This document shows, piece by piece, positions 10,613 to 21,681 of a DNA stretch of 64,000 bases. The position numbers were made by a program, and so were the translations under genes. The notes below the pieces were generated by a model, which saw only the letters and a list, made by a program, of their open reading frames with translations, was not told the DNA's origin and made no database searches. Numbering within the stretch: the stretch's first letter is position 1; each line of letters starts with the position of its first letter. The stretch is from Kalaharituber pfeilii (Eukaryota; Ascomycota; Pezizomycetes; Pezizales; Pezizaceae): contig WHUZ01000002.1 of NCBI GenBank assembly GCA_015179045.1, positions 2,604,001-2,668,000 of the forward strand, in the 5' to 3' direction.

Positions 10613-11200
10613 CTACACCCACTCAACGCCCCTCCTGACCATCGAACCCCATGACCCTCCCTTGCGCTCCTTATGGAAGCGCCAGAATCCGTAGATGGCG
10701 GAGGAGAGCCAAAGGAGGAGCGCAGCCAATGAGAACCATATAGAATATTTGAGCTGCTGACAGTCGTGGTTGTCGCGGCAATCGCGAGGGACGTAGCTGT
10801 ACAACACAAAAAAGGAAGCGCAGTTAGCATATGTTTTACTATTGAGATGCTCAATAATTCCGTAGGTAGGGGTCTGAGCTACTCACTTCCTGGCCCAAAT
10901 CCCAAACACAATCAACCACATCACAGCAAAAAATACATCCACAAAAAACAGCCGATGTGACTTGATAAACGGCATCAACCATACCAGCGCTACCACAAGG
11001 GACATGCACGAGATGACTAGCGAGAATATCCAATCGCTGTGGATACCGCGACCCGCTTTCTGCGCGGCGTGAACGTCGCCGCCCCAGATGACGATGGTAG
11101 CAATTGCGCTGGTGGCTTGGAGGATTCGCCAGAGGCTCCGCCCGATGAGGGAAGGGAGGCCGGCGCGGTGGCTGCGGTTTTCGCCGGATTTTTCGACCAT
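10613..11200 (-). CDS. MARVEL-domain membrane protein
   Basis: Two exons, 11200-10887 and 10796-10613, joined across an 90-nt GT-AG intron (donor GTGAGT). The exons sum to 498 nt, giving 165 residues. The start is ATG at 11200 (M-V-E-K-S-G). The protein has four hydrophobic segments: about 23-40, 58-78, 85-103 and 122-140. The third is followed by F-G-I-W-A-R-N-Y-V, and a short extracellular-type loop carries cysteines (C-R-D-N-H-D-C) before the fourth. Four-helix topology with short polar tails is typical of fungal MARVEL proteins, which sit in the plasma membrane or eisosomes. The family call rests on topology and local motifs; the specific role is unknown. Confidence 0.65.
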
Positions 11201-12529
11201 AGTGGAGGTGAGTTGGGTAGGAGGTGGTTTGTATTGGTGCGAGAGATGGGTATTAGGATGTATTGGGAAGAATATTTCCGGTCGATGGACGTGAGCCGCA
11301 GATTATTATGGTCAAGTTGCAGATAAAATCAAGTTTGCAGATAGTAGAAAGAGAGAGAGAGAGATGATGCTGATTAGATGAGTAACAAGCAACTGCCCTG
11401 CAGATTTAAAAAACAAAGACCTAATACACAGTATCCAAATCTTGGAAATAACAATTAAATATATATCGCCCCGAATAGTAGTCTCAGACCTGCTGCTGGG
11501 AGCTTAAGCTTGTTTGTGGGGGAAGGGAAGGTGAGGGAGGATCTCTCTTGTCGCTGAAAGGCGTGCCCAACAGGAAATTCTATGAGCAAGAGACTGAACT
11601 CTTATATTGTCCCTCCCCGTCACAAATTCAATGTACCCTCCACCCCCTAAACCCCTCTCTTTCCGCTTTCCGTGCATCATGATGTGCTGTCCAATCCCAC
11701 ACGTTTGCCTCCCGTCCCATCCAATTCTGAGGCCCAGTCATAGAACTGTTTCAATGGTTCCTTCTGCACGCATGATTGGCAGGATAGGCATCCAGCAAAA
11801 AAAAACACGAAACAAGGGGGTATCTGTTTTTGTTTTTTCCTTGCATAGTACATCTTGCACAAGTATGACGCGACGAAAACCAGTTATCAGGGCTAATCCT
11901 CTTGATTCTTGTTAGCGATTATGGAGGAGGGGTGATCGCACCGCTGTCACAGTCTCTCTGGGAGGCAGGCCTGGGATTGTCAGATGATAGGTTGCGTAGA
12001 TATCGCCAATTGGCTTTCCCGCTTGGGCCAGCCGATCAGCATCATGACTTGCGAGGGGTCAAGCAGAAACTGGGTTTCGAAACCAATGGCGTTCAAAGAG
12101 AGCTGGCAGGGACAGCAGTGGACCAGCAACCTGGCTTGTGATACTTGGCGTGCAGATGAACAAGTGCCCAAATAGCAGCCACATTTCCTATGCAGGGGTG
12201 TTGTCAAACGAGCCCCATTTCGGCGCCTTATTGAGCCACAAGTGGCTGGGACTAAGTGAGACAACTCTGGACAACAGTCCGCTTTAGCGTGAAACAAGCC
12301 ACAGCAAAAATAAACAGATCGTCGGATGCCCGAGCGGGACGATCAAATGCAGCTCGAGATTACAATGCAGCTAGCAGTAAATCTGCAACCAGACCATCTA
12401 GAGAATCTGGCACGAGAACACCAATCTAGCCTCATTTGACTCTGAATAAAAGCAAGGTAATAAAGAGTAGGCCAATTACATACATTATGCAACAAGAATT
12501 CAAGAATAGAATACACAGATGACTTCTCA
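11201..12529. other. Intergenic; no convincing gene
   Basis: Promoter side of the MARVEL gene with a (GA)n tract near 11350, then about 1 kb of mixed composition. At 11900-12300 open frames exist on both strands, but none has a motif, an intron pattern or a plausible start context, so no gene is called. Confidence 0.45.
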
Positions 12530-14802
12530 CTACGATGCCGTCCTTTCAACGCTCTCCTCAAACTCTACGAGTGCGGTCCCTTGCTTGACGATATCCTAAA
12601 ACCAAGAAGGCCATATTTAGTAGTTGAAACACACAAAAAAAAAAAATGCTAGGCGGAACAGCTAAACTCACCCCTTCTCCGTGTACAATTTTCGCAATTA
12701 CTCCATCACTCGGGCTTCGGATTACAGTCTCCATCTTCATACTCTCAATAACGATGAGTGGCTGGTCTTTTGTGACTCGTTCACCAACCTTGACTGTTAC
12801 CCGTAGTACTTTACACGGCATCGGCGCGACAACGCTACCCTCCTTGCTTTTGATGCCGAGGGCCTTCTCAAACCAGCTAGGTCTTGGGATTTCCAGTTTA
12901 TACTGTTTCCCGCGCTGAAACACGACCAACAAGTCCCCATTCCGTACCACGGTGCTTTCCAGCCGCGTGTGTGGATAAAAACCTGTGACTTGAGTATTGG
13001 CGGAGTTGATGCTTGCCTGGACACCACTAAAGGACTTTGTAGAGTCCACGGTAATGTCATATAGATCTTGAGTCCGCTGCGCTACCACCACTTCTACACT
13101 TCGTTCAGAATCGCTTTGTTTCTCCGTCAATAAAACTTTATGCTCCTGCATTCCCCCTGTATATCCCACTCCTCCACCGGCAATAGTGAAGGGATCAAGA
13201 ACGGATTGTCGCAGACTCTGTCCTAGGACTAATGACAGCGCAGCTTGTGCAAATACCTCATACGGTGTCTCAATCTTCTTGAACAGCTCCTTTCGATGTT
13301 TTTCTATGAACCCGGTTTCAACATCGCCCTTGATGAACGATGGATGTGCAGCAACCTTCTTAAGGAACTCAATGTTTGTGGACATTCCCACCACTTCATA
13401 TTCCCCAAGTGCCGCCCTTAACTTCATTAGTGCGCTCTCACGATCAAAGCCTTTAACAATGAGTTTAGCAATCATAGGGTCGTAGTGCGAAGAAACTATG
13501 TCGCCCTGGCCAAAGCCTGCGTCTATCCTAACTGACTCGGAAGTTTTAGGAGTACGCAGATAGATAAGCTCGCCCGAATCAGGGATAAAATTCATGTCCG
13601 GATTTTCTGCATATATTCTTGCCTCGAATGCATGGCCATTCATCTGCTTCTCAATTTGTTCTTGTGTGAGTGGCAGTGGATGGCCTGCTGCAACAAGCAG
13701 CTGCCAGTAAACCAAGTCTGTCTCTGTGACCATCTCTGTCACTGGATGTTCAACTTGCAAACGGGTATTCATCTCCATGAAGAAAAATTCACCAGCGTCA
13801 TTGTCGAAGATGAACTCGACTGTTCCAGCTCCTCGATACCCAACAGCAAGAGCAGCTGCTCTGGCCTTATCCCAGATATCTTTTCTGATTGCCGGATCTA
13901 GATTTGGTGCAGGCGACTCTTCAAGAATCTTCTGATGCCTTCTCTGAACAGAGCAGTCACGCTCTCCCAATGCCACACAGTTCCCATGGGCATCTGCAAA
14001 TACTTGGATCTCAATGTGACGTGGGGTCTTGATGTACCTCTCCACGAGAACAATATCGTTACCGAACGATGATCTGGCCTCCGATTTCGCAGATTCGAGT
14101 TTCTCAAGAAAGTCTTCAGGGGAGTTGGCAATGCGCATGCCCTTTCCACCACCACCCTTGACTGCTTTGATGAGGACAGGGAAGCCAACCTTCTCAGCCT
14201 CAGCCAGTAAATGATCTGGAGACTGATTCGAGCCATGGTATCCTGGAATGCAAGGGACTCCAGCAGCAAGCATGATATTCTTAGATTCACTAAATGTAAC
14301 AGTTAGCTGAAGTGGCATGTAATGGACAAATTCGAGAAAGGTAGAACCTCTTATTCCCCATTGCCTCAATTGCCTTAGGAGGGGGCCCAATGAAGATCAA
14401 TCCTTCCTCCTCACATCGTTTTGCAAACGCCGAGTTCTCACTCAAGAATCCATACCCTGGGTGCACACTGTCACAACCACTATCTTTCGCTGCCTTTATG
14501 ATTTTCTCTACATCTAGGTATGCTGCAGGAGGACCAATGTTTACCGAATGTGGGGTGACTAGAGCATGTTGTGCTAGCCGGTCTGGGTCAGTATAAACAG
14601 TAGTTGTTTGAATACCATGTAGTAAAGCGGTACGAGAGACACGCAGTGCAATCTCGCCTCGATTGGCAATAAGAATATTGGTGAGTGGTTTTACCGGGAC
14701 CAAAGTAGAAGCTGCAGTCGAAGAGCTGCGATAGCTGTTCCGGAACGAGGGCAGCGACATAAACGGTGCCCGGCGGAGAGAATGCGCATACCGAAAAAAC
14801 AT
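12530..14802 (-). CDS. mccA: Methylcrotonoyl-CoA carboxylase subunit alpha, mitochondrial
   Basis: Biotin-carrying subunit of 3-methylcrotonyl-CoA carboxylase, which carboxylates 3-methylcrotonyl-CoA in leucine breakdown in mitochondria. Exons 14802-14348, 14289-12672 and 12595-12530 sum to 2139 nt (712 residues, normal for the family). The ATG at 14802 opens a basic, acid-free presequence (M-F-F-R-Y-A-H-S-L-R-R). The biotin carboxylase domain starts near residue 45 (I-L-I-A-N-R-G-E-I-A). It has the ATP-grasp loop K-G-G-G-G-K-G-M and the catalytic E-M-N-T-R-L-Q-V-E-H-P. The biotinyl attachment motif E-S-M-K-M-E-T is at residues 667-673, with Lys670 modified. E-S-M-K-M-E-T and the overall length favour MCC alpha over pyruvate or acetyl-CoA carboxylase. 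The last intron has branch CTACTAAAT and splits the C-terminal tail. Confidence 0.93.
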
Positions 14803-15455
14803 TATTTGGCGTGCCTGCAAGAGAGCCTTGAAACCCAGAAACAAGTACCTACTGTAATTCGAGTGCTTCCAGCTATGTGTGAAATTCAACAGCAAGAAAG
14901 GGCATAAGGGGACTGGTAGAATTCGAAGCACTGTCAAGAATAAGAGAAATTAAGAGAGTAAGAAGAAAGGAGGTGAGAGGGGGCCCTTCTACCCTTCTTC
15001 TCTTCGCTAGCAGTGGGTGATGGGTCTTGCATGTAGCCTCTTTGTGTGGAGCTCCGCTGTGTAGAATGATAACGACAGGAAGAGTATGAGGTACCCTCGC
15101 TGCGGCTATCGAAGGAATTTCGGGGACAAGTTTGTGGGGTGCCGATGCGCTCTGCACTATGTAGTACTAGTAGCCGCAGCCAATCCTGACAGGGGTACGT
15201 GCCTGGGGGCTTGTTACTAGTGTGCTAGTAGCTACCAATTACTGCATGGCACATAATATGCATTATCCCTGTCCAGTTCTGGCTAGTACCAATTCAGGGT
15301 ACACAAGCAGAAATCAAATACATTCCATGACAATGAACATTTCCGATGCTGCTTGTTTGGCAATATTTCATATTTATCTAAACTTGCCGAACCAAATGTC
15401 TTTCCAAATTTCATGAATCATCCAATATATAAAAAATTGAATGCATAGCCCGTAT
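14803..15455. other. Intergenic between mccA and the SCYL1-like gene
   Basis: Upstream region of mccA and downstream region of the next gene. No conserved motif, RNA gene or repeat recognised. Confidence 0.5.
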
Positions 15456-18400
15456 TTACCAGCCATCATCCCACCCATCATCGTTTCCCCATCCATCCTT
15501 CTCCGTATCGGTCGGCTTCTTTGCAGCACTAGATGCTGCTGGTTTCTTAGCTGCTAAGCTGCTCGAACTCGTCGCCGGTTTCCGCGCTGCTGTTCCTCCA
15601 ATTACAGTACTAGTACTAGCGGATTTGGCCATGTTAGGCTTCACAGCAGGCTTGGGTGTACTTGTGGAAACCTTCTTGCCTGGCAACGGTGCAGTAGAGG
15701 CCTTTGTTAGTCCCTTCGGCAGCGGGTTTTTCTTGGGTTGTATAAAACTTGCAAAATCGAGCTCTTCGTTCTCAGGCGACTTCTTGGCTGTTGAAATCGT
15801 GGCCGACTTAGGGCTTGTAGTCGGCGCATCAAAGAAGGTTTCCTCTTCCAAATCGCCCCAGGCATCAGGATCATTGTCTTCATTATCGTCGTCTCCAAGA
15901 AATTTTGATGACAGCTTCGTCTCTGGCAGGGGTTGAGTATATGCGTTCCGCATGCTAGATTGTGAAGGTGATGGTGGCATTGAACGAGGCGTTGAGCCGG
16001 GGACGCCAAGCCTTGTTAATGATTCCGATGGGGAAACAGCGGTTGTTCCATTCGGCTTGAGAGTATTATTCGAGGATTCCAGCTCGCCGACAGCTGAAGA
16101 CAGCTTCTTCGTGAACGAGCTAATTGCCCAGCCGGCCCAGCTCTCGTCCGTCTGGGGTGTCCCAATGCGAGGTATACCGCCAGTAGTACTCGCTCCGGTG
16201 GCATCAGTTGCAGAAGGTGGTATCGCTGTATCAGGCATATTGGCTGTGAGGGTTTTCACTCGCTGCAAAAACACTTCTAATGTCTTCTGAGCCTGCACCC
16301 GGATGACTCTGCGCAGATGAGAGTTAGCAGGCTGTTAGTACCCACAACCGGCAATATTTACCATACTTTTCCTTATCTATTAGAGACACGCAGATAGCTG
16401 GTAACAACTTCGCTGCACAGTCATTTCCGTCAAACACATCTACAGTGGCACTTAGAGCCATGAGCGCTGCATTGCGGGCATGAACGAAAGGATCACGCAG
16501 AGAGCGTGTGAAGGCGGCTACCAGAACTTTTTGTCGAGTCTGTACGGAGATAATCCATAAGTAAAGCCAACATGGTACGGGAGTTGTTTTATTACGTTTT
16601 GACCCAAGTTTCTTGCTATCTTTCCCAGACAGATCGTGGTATTTGTACGTATCCCAGGCTGCTCATCATTCTGCGTCTTTGCAAGATACTTCAAGAGGTC
16701 TCCATTGATTGTCCGATCGGAGAGCTATGCGAACCTTGCAATTAGGCAATATCCTACGATTGAGTTTCTTGAAAAGCACACCTACCTTGTTTATAATTAC
16801 TAGCACTGCTTTCACACTCTGTTCTCTGACAATAGGTGACAAATCGGAAAAGCCAGTCGCCATGTCAGGAAATATTTTGTCGTTGACAATCTTGTTTGGA
16901 ATATGATCTATCATCTTTGGCAGATTATCCAGCAGAAATACCCGGATTGCCCGGTCTGGAATACTGAAAAGACGCACAATCACTGGAACAACCTTGCTTT
17001 CCCATTCCTCTGATGTTAGCTTTTCTCCGATCTTCAACACTACCGAGAATACTTTTGGTCCGCCTGGATCTGGTCAGTAACGTTGAAGAAATCCATGCGC
17101 GGTTCCATTACTTACCCCCGCCATATTCCACTGCTTTCAAAAGCTCCGGTAAAACTTTCATCTTGAAGAATTCCTCCGGAAATTGATCGCCTGTTTCCTC
17201 AAGCAGACTATTATTATACTCGGCTAATTAGCTTCTGTGTAACTCGCCTTTCTGGAAAGGAAATCAGTCGCACTTCAAAAACTCTTCTCGCTCTTCTTCT
17301 CCTTTGGCACCAATATTTTCCACAAATTCCGCTACATGAATTAACGGCGTATCAAAGAAGCTACCCTTTCGTACTCCTTGTGCCAGAAAATGCGCAATTG
17401 ATAACCTTGTCTTTGGGTTAGGCTGTATCAATCGTTTATATGACTGAACAATATTTTGCGGAATGGCCTTAGTGTTTGCGAGCTGATCCGACGATGCAAA
17501 TCCTCCGCCGTTAAACACCTCGTATATAAGGATCCCAAATAGATAGGCATCAGTTACTGGTAGAGACTGCCTTTTGAACCTAAGTTAATCTTTCGAATTG
17601 TACTATTCAATATGGGAGTTTCATACTCTTTTAACGCATCCCAGCCGCTTTTGACAATCTCAGGCGAAGCATAACGCGAAGAATCTGGAACAATTCCACC
17701 AAATTTCTGTGCGCCAAGTCAGCATCAGCGTAATCTCACGTTGTGCAGGAGAGAACCAACATATATGACAGGATCTTCCTCCTTCAGTGAGCTCAGGACT
17801 TCAAACCCAGCCAGCTTCCATTCCCCGCTCTCCACCATGAAAATCGAAGACACCCGCAAATTACCGTGAACTGAACTTGCTTCCTCATTGATGAATTTCA
17901 TGGTTTTCTGTGGCAAGTATTGTCCAGTTCAGTATTCATATTTCCTACATAGACAAACAAAGGTCACTAACTGCAACAGTATATAAACCCCATTTTATTG
18001 TTTCTGAATTCAAAGCTTTTCGCTTGACATTCCAAGAAAGTGGTGTGACTCTCTCTGTAGCAATGTAGATATACGAATCTGTCTATTGTCATCCTCAATA
18101 TAAGCTTCTGGCCGTATTACTATGAGCAGTGGATCAAGACAGACCTCTACTGTATCTAATACCCTGACAACTCCTGGATGCCGTAAGGTCCGTAGTTTTC
18201 GTAGAGCATTCTTAGCTAGATGAAGCCTGCTGCGATTTGCATTGACGTCGAATGCAAAGATAGAGCAGTGAGAGCCATCTTCCTATGAGCATGATAATAA
18301 TTTTTCTCAGTGTCAGCCTATTTCGAGATTTGTGGTAAAAGTAAAACCCTGTTCACAGGAAAGTCATGCCGCCGAATTCAGACTTCAAGGCAGGGTAAAA

Positions 18401-18669
18401 AATGTCATGTTTTAGACTGTCTCTCTCAGATACAAGACCGCAGAGAGGGGCGGAGGACAAGCTTTTGGAAGGAGGAATACGAGAGAGTGGGGTAATGAGA
18501 CAGCGTGGTCATGTGGATGGACCGAAGAGGATTGCTTGCTTACTCGCTTGGTGCCGTTATGCAATGCCCATATGGAATTATCAACATCCACTCTGTCGCC
18601 AAAAGTGTATGGAAAGGGAGGCCCTTTCGAGATCGCAGATGCCACAGCAGACTTGAGGAAATCCATCAC
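15456..18669 (-). CDS. CEX1: SCY1-like pseudokinase (Cex1/SCYL1 type)
   Basis: Eleven exons sum to 2433 nt (810 residues): 18669-18544, 18282-18145, 18082-17972, 17907-17761, 17706-17627, 17579-17274, 17207-17116, 17063-16786, 16724-16596, 16539-16367 and 16308-15456. The N-terminus (M-D-F-L-K-S-A-V-A-S-A-I) and P-Y-T-F-G-D-R-V are typical of SCYL1/Cex1. The kinase-like domain (about 15-300) is catalytically dead: the HRD site reads V-H-G-N-L and the DFG site reads A-G-F-E. HEAT repeats follow at about 330-530. The C-terminal third is low-complexity and acidic, with D-A-W-G-D and a terminal D-D-G-W-D-D-G-W. The family works in COPI/Golgi trafficking and tRNA nuclear export. Two nearby ATGs (18669, 18666) could both start. 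The exon 6/7 junction (weak donor GTGCGA) is the least certain. Confidence 0.88.
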
Positions 18670-20246
18670 TGACTGGAGAACAAGGGGAGGGCGAGGGGAT
18701 GGGATGGGGCGTGACTAGCAAGCAACAATCGAGGCTATGAGGTGATGGATCTGAAAAGTAAAGTAGCTGCTAGGTAGATATGGGTGTAGTAGACGTGAGA
18801 ATAAGAAGAGCTTGAACATCTTACTATGCATGCGCGGGTTGGCGATTGACATTATCTCGTGATTATATTTATGCGCCTTATGCAGGCACATGTTCCTCCG
18901 GTAGTCTCATACCAAGCCCCTAGTGCATATAGAGCTGCAAAGCGACGGTGAGGTGGTGGTACGCCGTCGTGCAACCAGACTACGTCAGGGCAGTGCCGGG
19001 GGAGAGTGAGTTCGAGGGTTAGCGTATCGTGCCATATTTGTTCCGCCAAATTCTGATACATGAAGCAGGTTAACTGGTGATTCGAGACCTGAATGTTTTC
19101 ACAGGTGCAACGGCCTATTGTTGCCAGAATCGTAAAATACCAGGAATAGCATCTTTCTTTGGTGATATGGACTCTAACAAGTCATTCAGTCATGCCAACA
19201 CACATGCCCATTGCAATTGCACCAATCGGCATTGCATTCCAAACAAGCAACCTGTCAAACTGTGCGTACCTATGGGGCATCGATGTTGTCATCATTATCC
19301 TAAGTACGCATATTTTGAGGAAATCCCGAAACATAAAATTGTTTCGGTGCAAGGAGGAATAAGATACCATTTACTTCCTGCTCGAGGAATCTTACGACGC
19401 CACGGGCCAGTCATTGCGGGCGTTATGATGTACTATTCATACTTTACGGTAAAACACTGCAGCCAGCAGCACCTTGCTGGGGGCAGGGCTTCCCACGGCC
19501 TCTCTATCCCTAGTCTCGTACGAGAGTACTCTATCCCCTCCCTCTCATCCCCCACTCCCTCTCACTCCCCATCCCCCACACTCGTCCCGCATCTTTCCCC
19601 ACCATCGCGCTCCTTAGCCACGTGCAGACCAGCATTTCCAGCTTTGAAAGCCCCATGTGCACAGGGGACATGTCCCTTCACTCGACCACTGTGCACGCAA
19701 CCGTCTCTCGAGTCAACGTTCTACTAGTGCCCCCCCATAGCATCATCCAACCATTCTTCCCGCAAATATCTTGCACCTGCGCATCTCCCCGATACCCGCG
19801 AAACGACATTCATGTAGGTGAGTGCAATATTCCGCTCAGTCGACGTTTGCATATATGGAGATGGATAACGTCTGATTTAGTGTTGCGCCTGTTTGGGGTC
19901 AGACAGGTTGCTTCACAGCAGCAGCACCAAGATCAAACAAGTAGAAGCACCTAGGGAGGTACCGAAGCAAGAAAGCCGGTGAAGAGACAGGAAGCAATAG
20001 ATAATACCAAGGAACAGTGCTCATGATACAACCTCTGTTGGCTCCCTGCTGACACAGCAAGCATCCAGCTACCCCCCTCTGTTCCATTCTCCGCCGGAGA
20101 AAGGGACTAGAATCAAAAAAATTCCACCGAAAGTAAATTGAGAAGGAAAAAAAATATAAAAAATAAAGGGGGATTAAAAGTAAACATTGGCTCAACTCAA
20201 GAATTTCAACTGTTTTCTTTTCTTCATTTTTTACCTTAATTAGTTT
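18670..20246. other. Intergenic, no supported gene
   Basis: Several open frames (the longest on plus at 19077-19727) are cysteine/histidine/proline-rich with no motif and look like chance openings in a CT-rich tract around 19540-19620. No RNA gene seen. Confidence 0.45.
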
Positions 20247-20279
20247 TTGCTAGGGTTGGTGAGCTTAACAGATCTTAAG

Positions 20280-21681
20280 ATGGGCATCTATTATGAGTGG
20301 TCTGCTTCATGCTCGAGCCGGCATTGCAGGCCTCAAGAGGTACTTGTCCCAAGCCGCGCGCGCACCAGTGCTACCGAAAGTAGTAACAGCAGCCGCGCAA
20401 CTTCACCTTCCATCTCCAATCACGTCCAGCTGTCGAAACTTGAGTGCACCAAACACCTGCTCATACGACAGCCCGCTATCGCTCCTATCCTGACGCCTTT
20501 TGCCGTGTCCTCCGGCCCCAACAACGTTTCCGGTGCCGACATACACCTCAGAATCCCCAGCTACTTCACCGACCAGTCTACCTTCTTCATGTCGCACACC
20601 CTCGCGACACTCTCCTCTCATGAGAGCACGCTATCTTTCTCCAAAAAGCGCTCTACTGAAGCTGCATTTCCACAATCTTCCTCCGCCGATGATACACCTC
20701 CGAACTCGCGGCCGCCGTCGCGAGCCCACATGCAAAAGCGGCCACGGTTTAGGAATACTACAGAAAGACCGAAGTATGTGACAAGGAAAGAGGAATCAAT
20801 TCCGTTGCAGCATAGTGTGGGGGTGAGTGTGAATGTGCTGTGGCCGGGGAGCGTGGAGATGGAGACGGGGACGTTAGGAGAGGTGTTGGAGGGGTATAGT
20901 GGGAGGATGCAGAATGGGACCAGTGGGTTGAATGGAATGTATGGAGGAGGTGGGGCGATGAGGGGGAGATTTATTGTGTTGTGCTTTTTGGGAGTTACAG
21001 TTGAACATTTACGGCAGCTCAGGTATGTTTATTGCATATCGGGATCACAGGCGGGAGTTGGGCGTGGGAGCTAACACTTAAATCTCTGGAGCAGCCAGGT
21101 TTCAAGCCTCCTAACCAGTTTTAACGCGCACATCTTTGGGGTATCACTGTCGGCGCCACCCCCGATAGCTCCCCATTACCAATAAGTAGCCACCCTCTTC
21201 CTCTTTCTCACCCCGTGCCTCTTCCTCCGTCCCCTTGACGCCCCTCATACTACTCTATATGCCTATCAGGGAGCTATTTCTAAAACCTATTTCTCCTCCC
21301 CGATCCAAACATCTAGTACACGACTACACCCGATCCCTTACCCTTCACCTTGGCCTCATGCACCCCCTTGGTGGTGGCCGGCAAGCACTCGACGCGATCG
21401 TGGTCTTGGACAGCGAGGCAAGAAGGAGGATGGCATTGCCTCTAGGATGCGGCCAGCAGCCGCCGGTGCCGATGCCGGTATCGGTGATGCGAGGAAGGGT
21501 GAGAGATGGAGATGGAGAAAATGGGAGCGGGGGAGTGCAAAGTGTGGTGGGAAACTGTGTTAAGGGCGTGGAGTGGTTGGCAGGGGAGAGGGAGGAGGAA
21601 CTGCAAAGGGAGTTAGAGGTTGCGGGGGAGATGGGGACAACGGGTGAGATGGATGTGGAGATGGGGATTGGGGGTCTGTAG
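20280..21681 (+). CDS. Unrecognised protein, at least two exons
   Basis: A long frame through about 20280-21022 ends in ...H-L-R-Q-L-S. It is joined by a convincing intron (donor GTATGT at 21023, branch CTAAC, acceptor GCAG at 21094) to Q-V-S-S-L-L-T-S-F-N-A-H-I-F-G. A second downstream frame (about 21236-21681) carries Y-T-R-S-L-T-L-H-L-G-L-M-H-P-L-G-G and D-A-I-V-V-L-D-S, then an acidic tail. A further intron between 21140 and 21260 is likely, but I could not fix both ends. The start is unclear: ATG at 20280 is in frame, while ATG at 20293 opens a 66-codon basic, acid-free stretch in another frame that looks like a mitochondrial presequence. I do not recognise the family. Confidence 0.45.

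Noticed and set aside
11902..12297. Possible small secreted Cys-rich protein on the minus strand
   Set aside because: Cysteine spacing does not match hydrophobins and there is no signal peptide or start; equally long frames occur on the opposite strand.
19077..19727. Plus-strand frame of 216 codons
   Set aside because: His/Cys/Pro/Ser-rich translation without conserved pattern; the second half is a CT-rich low-complexity tract.
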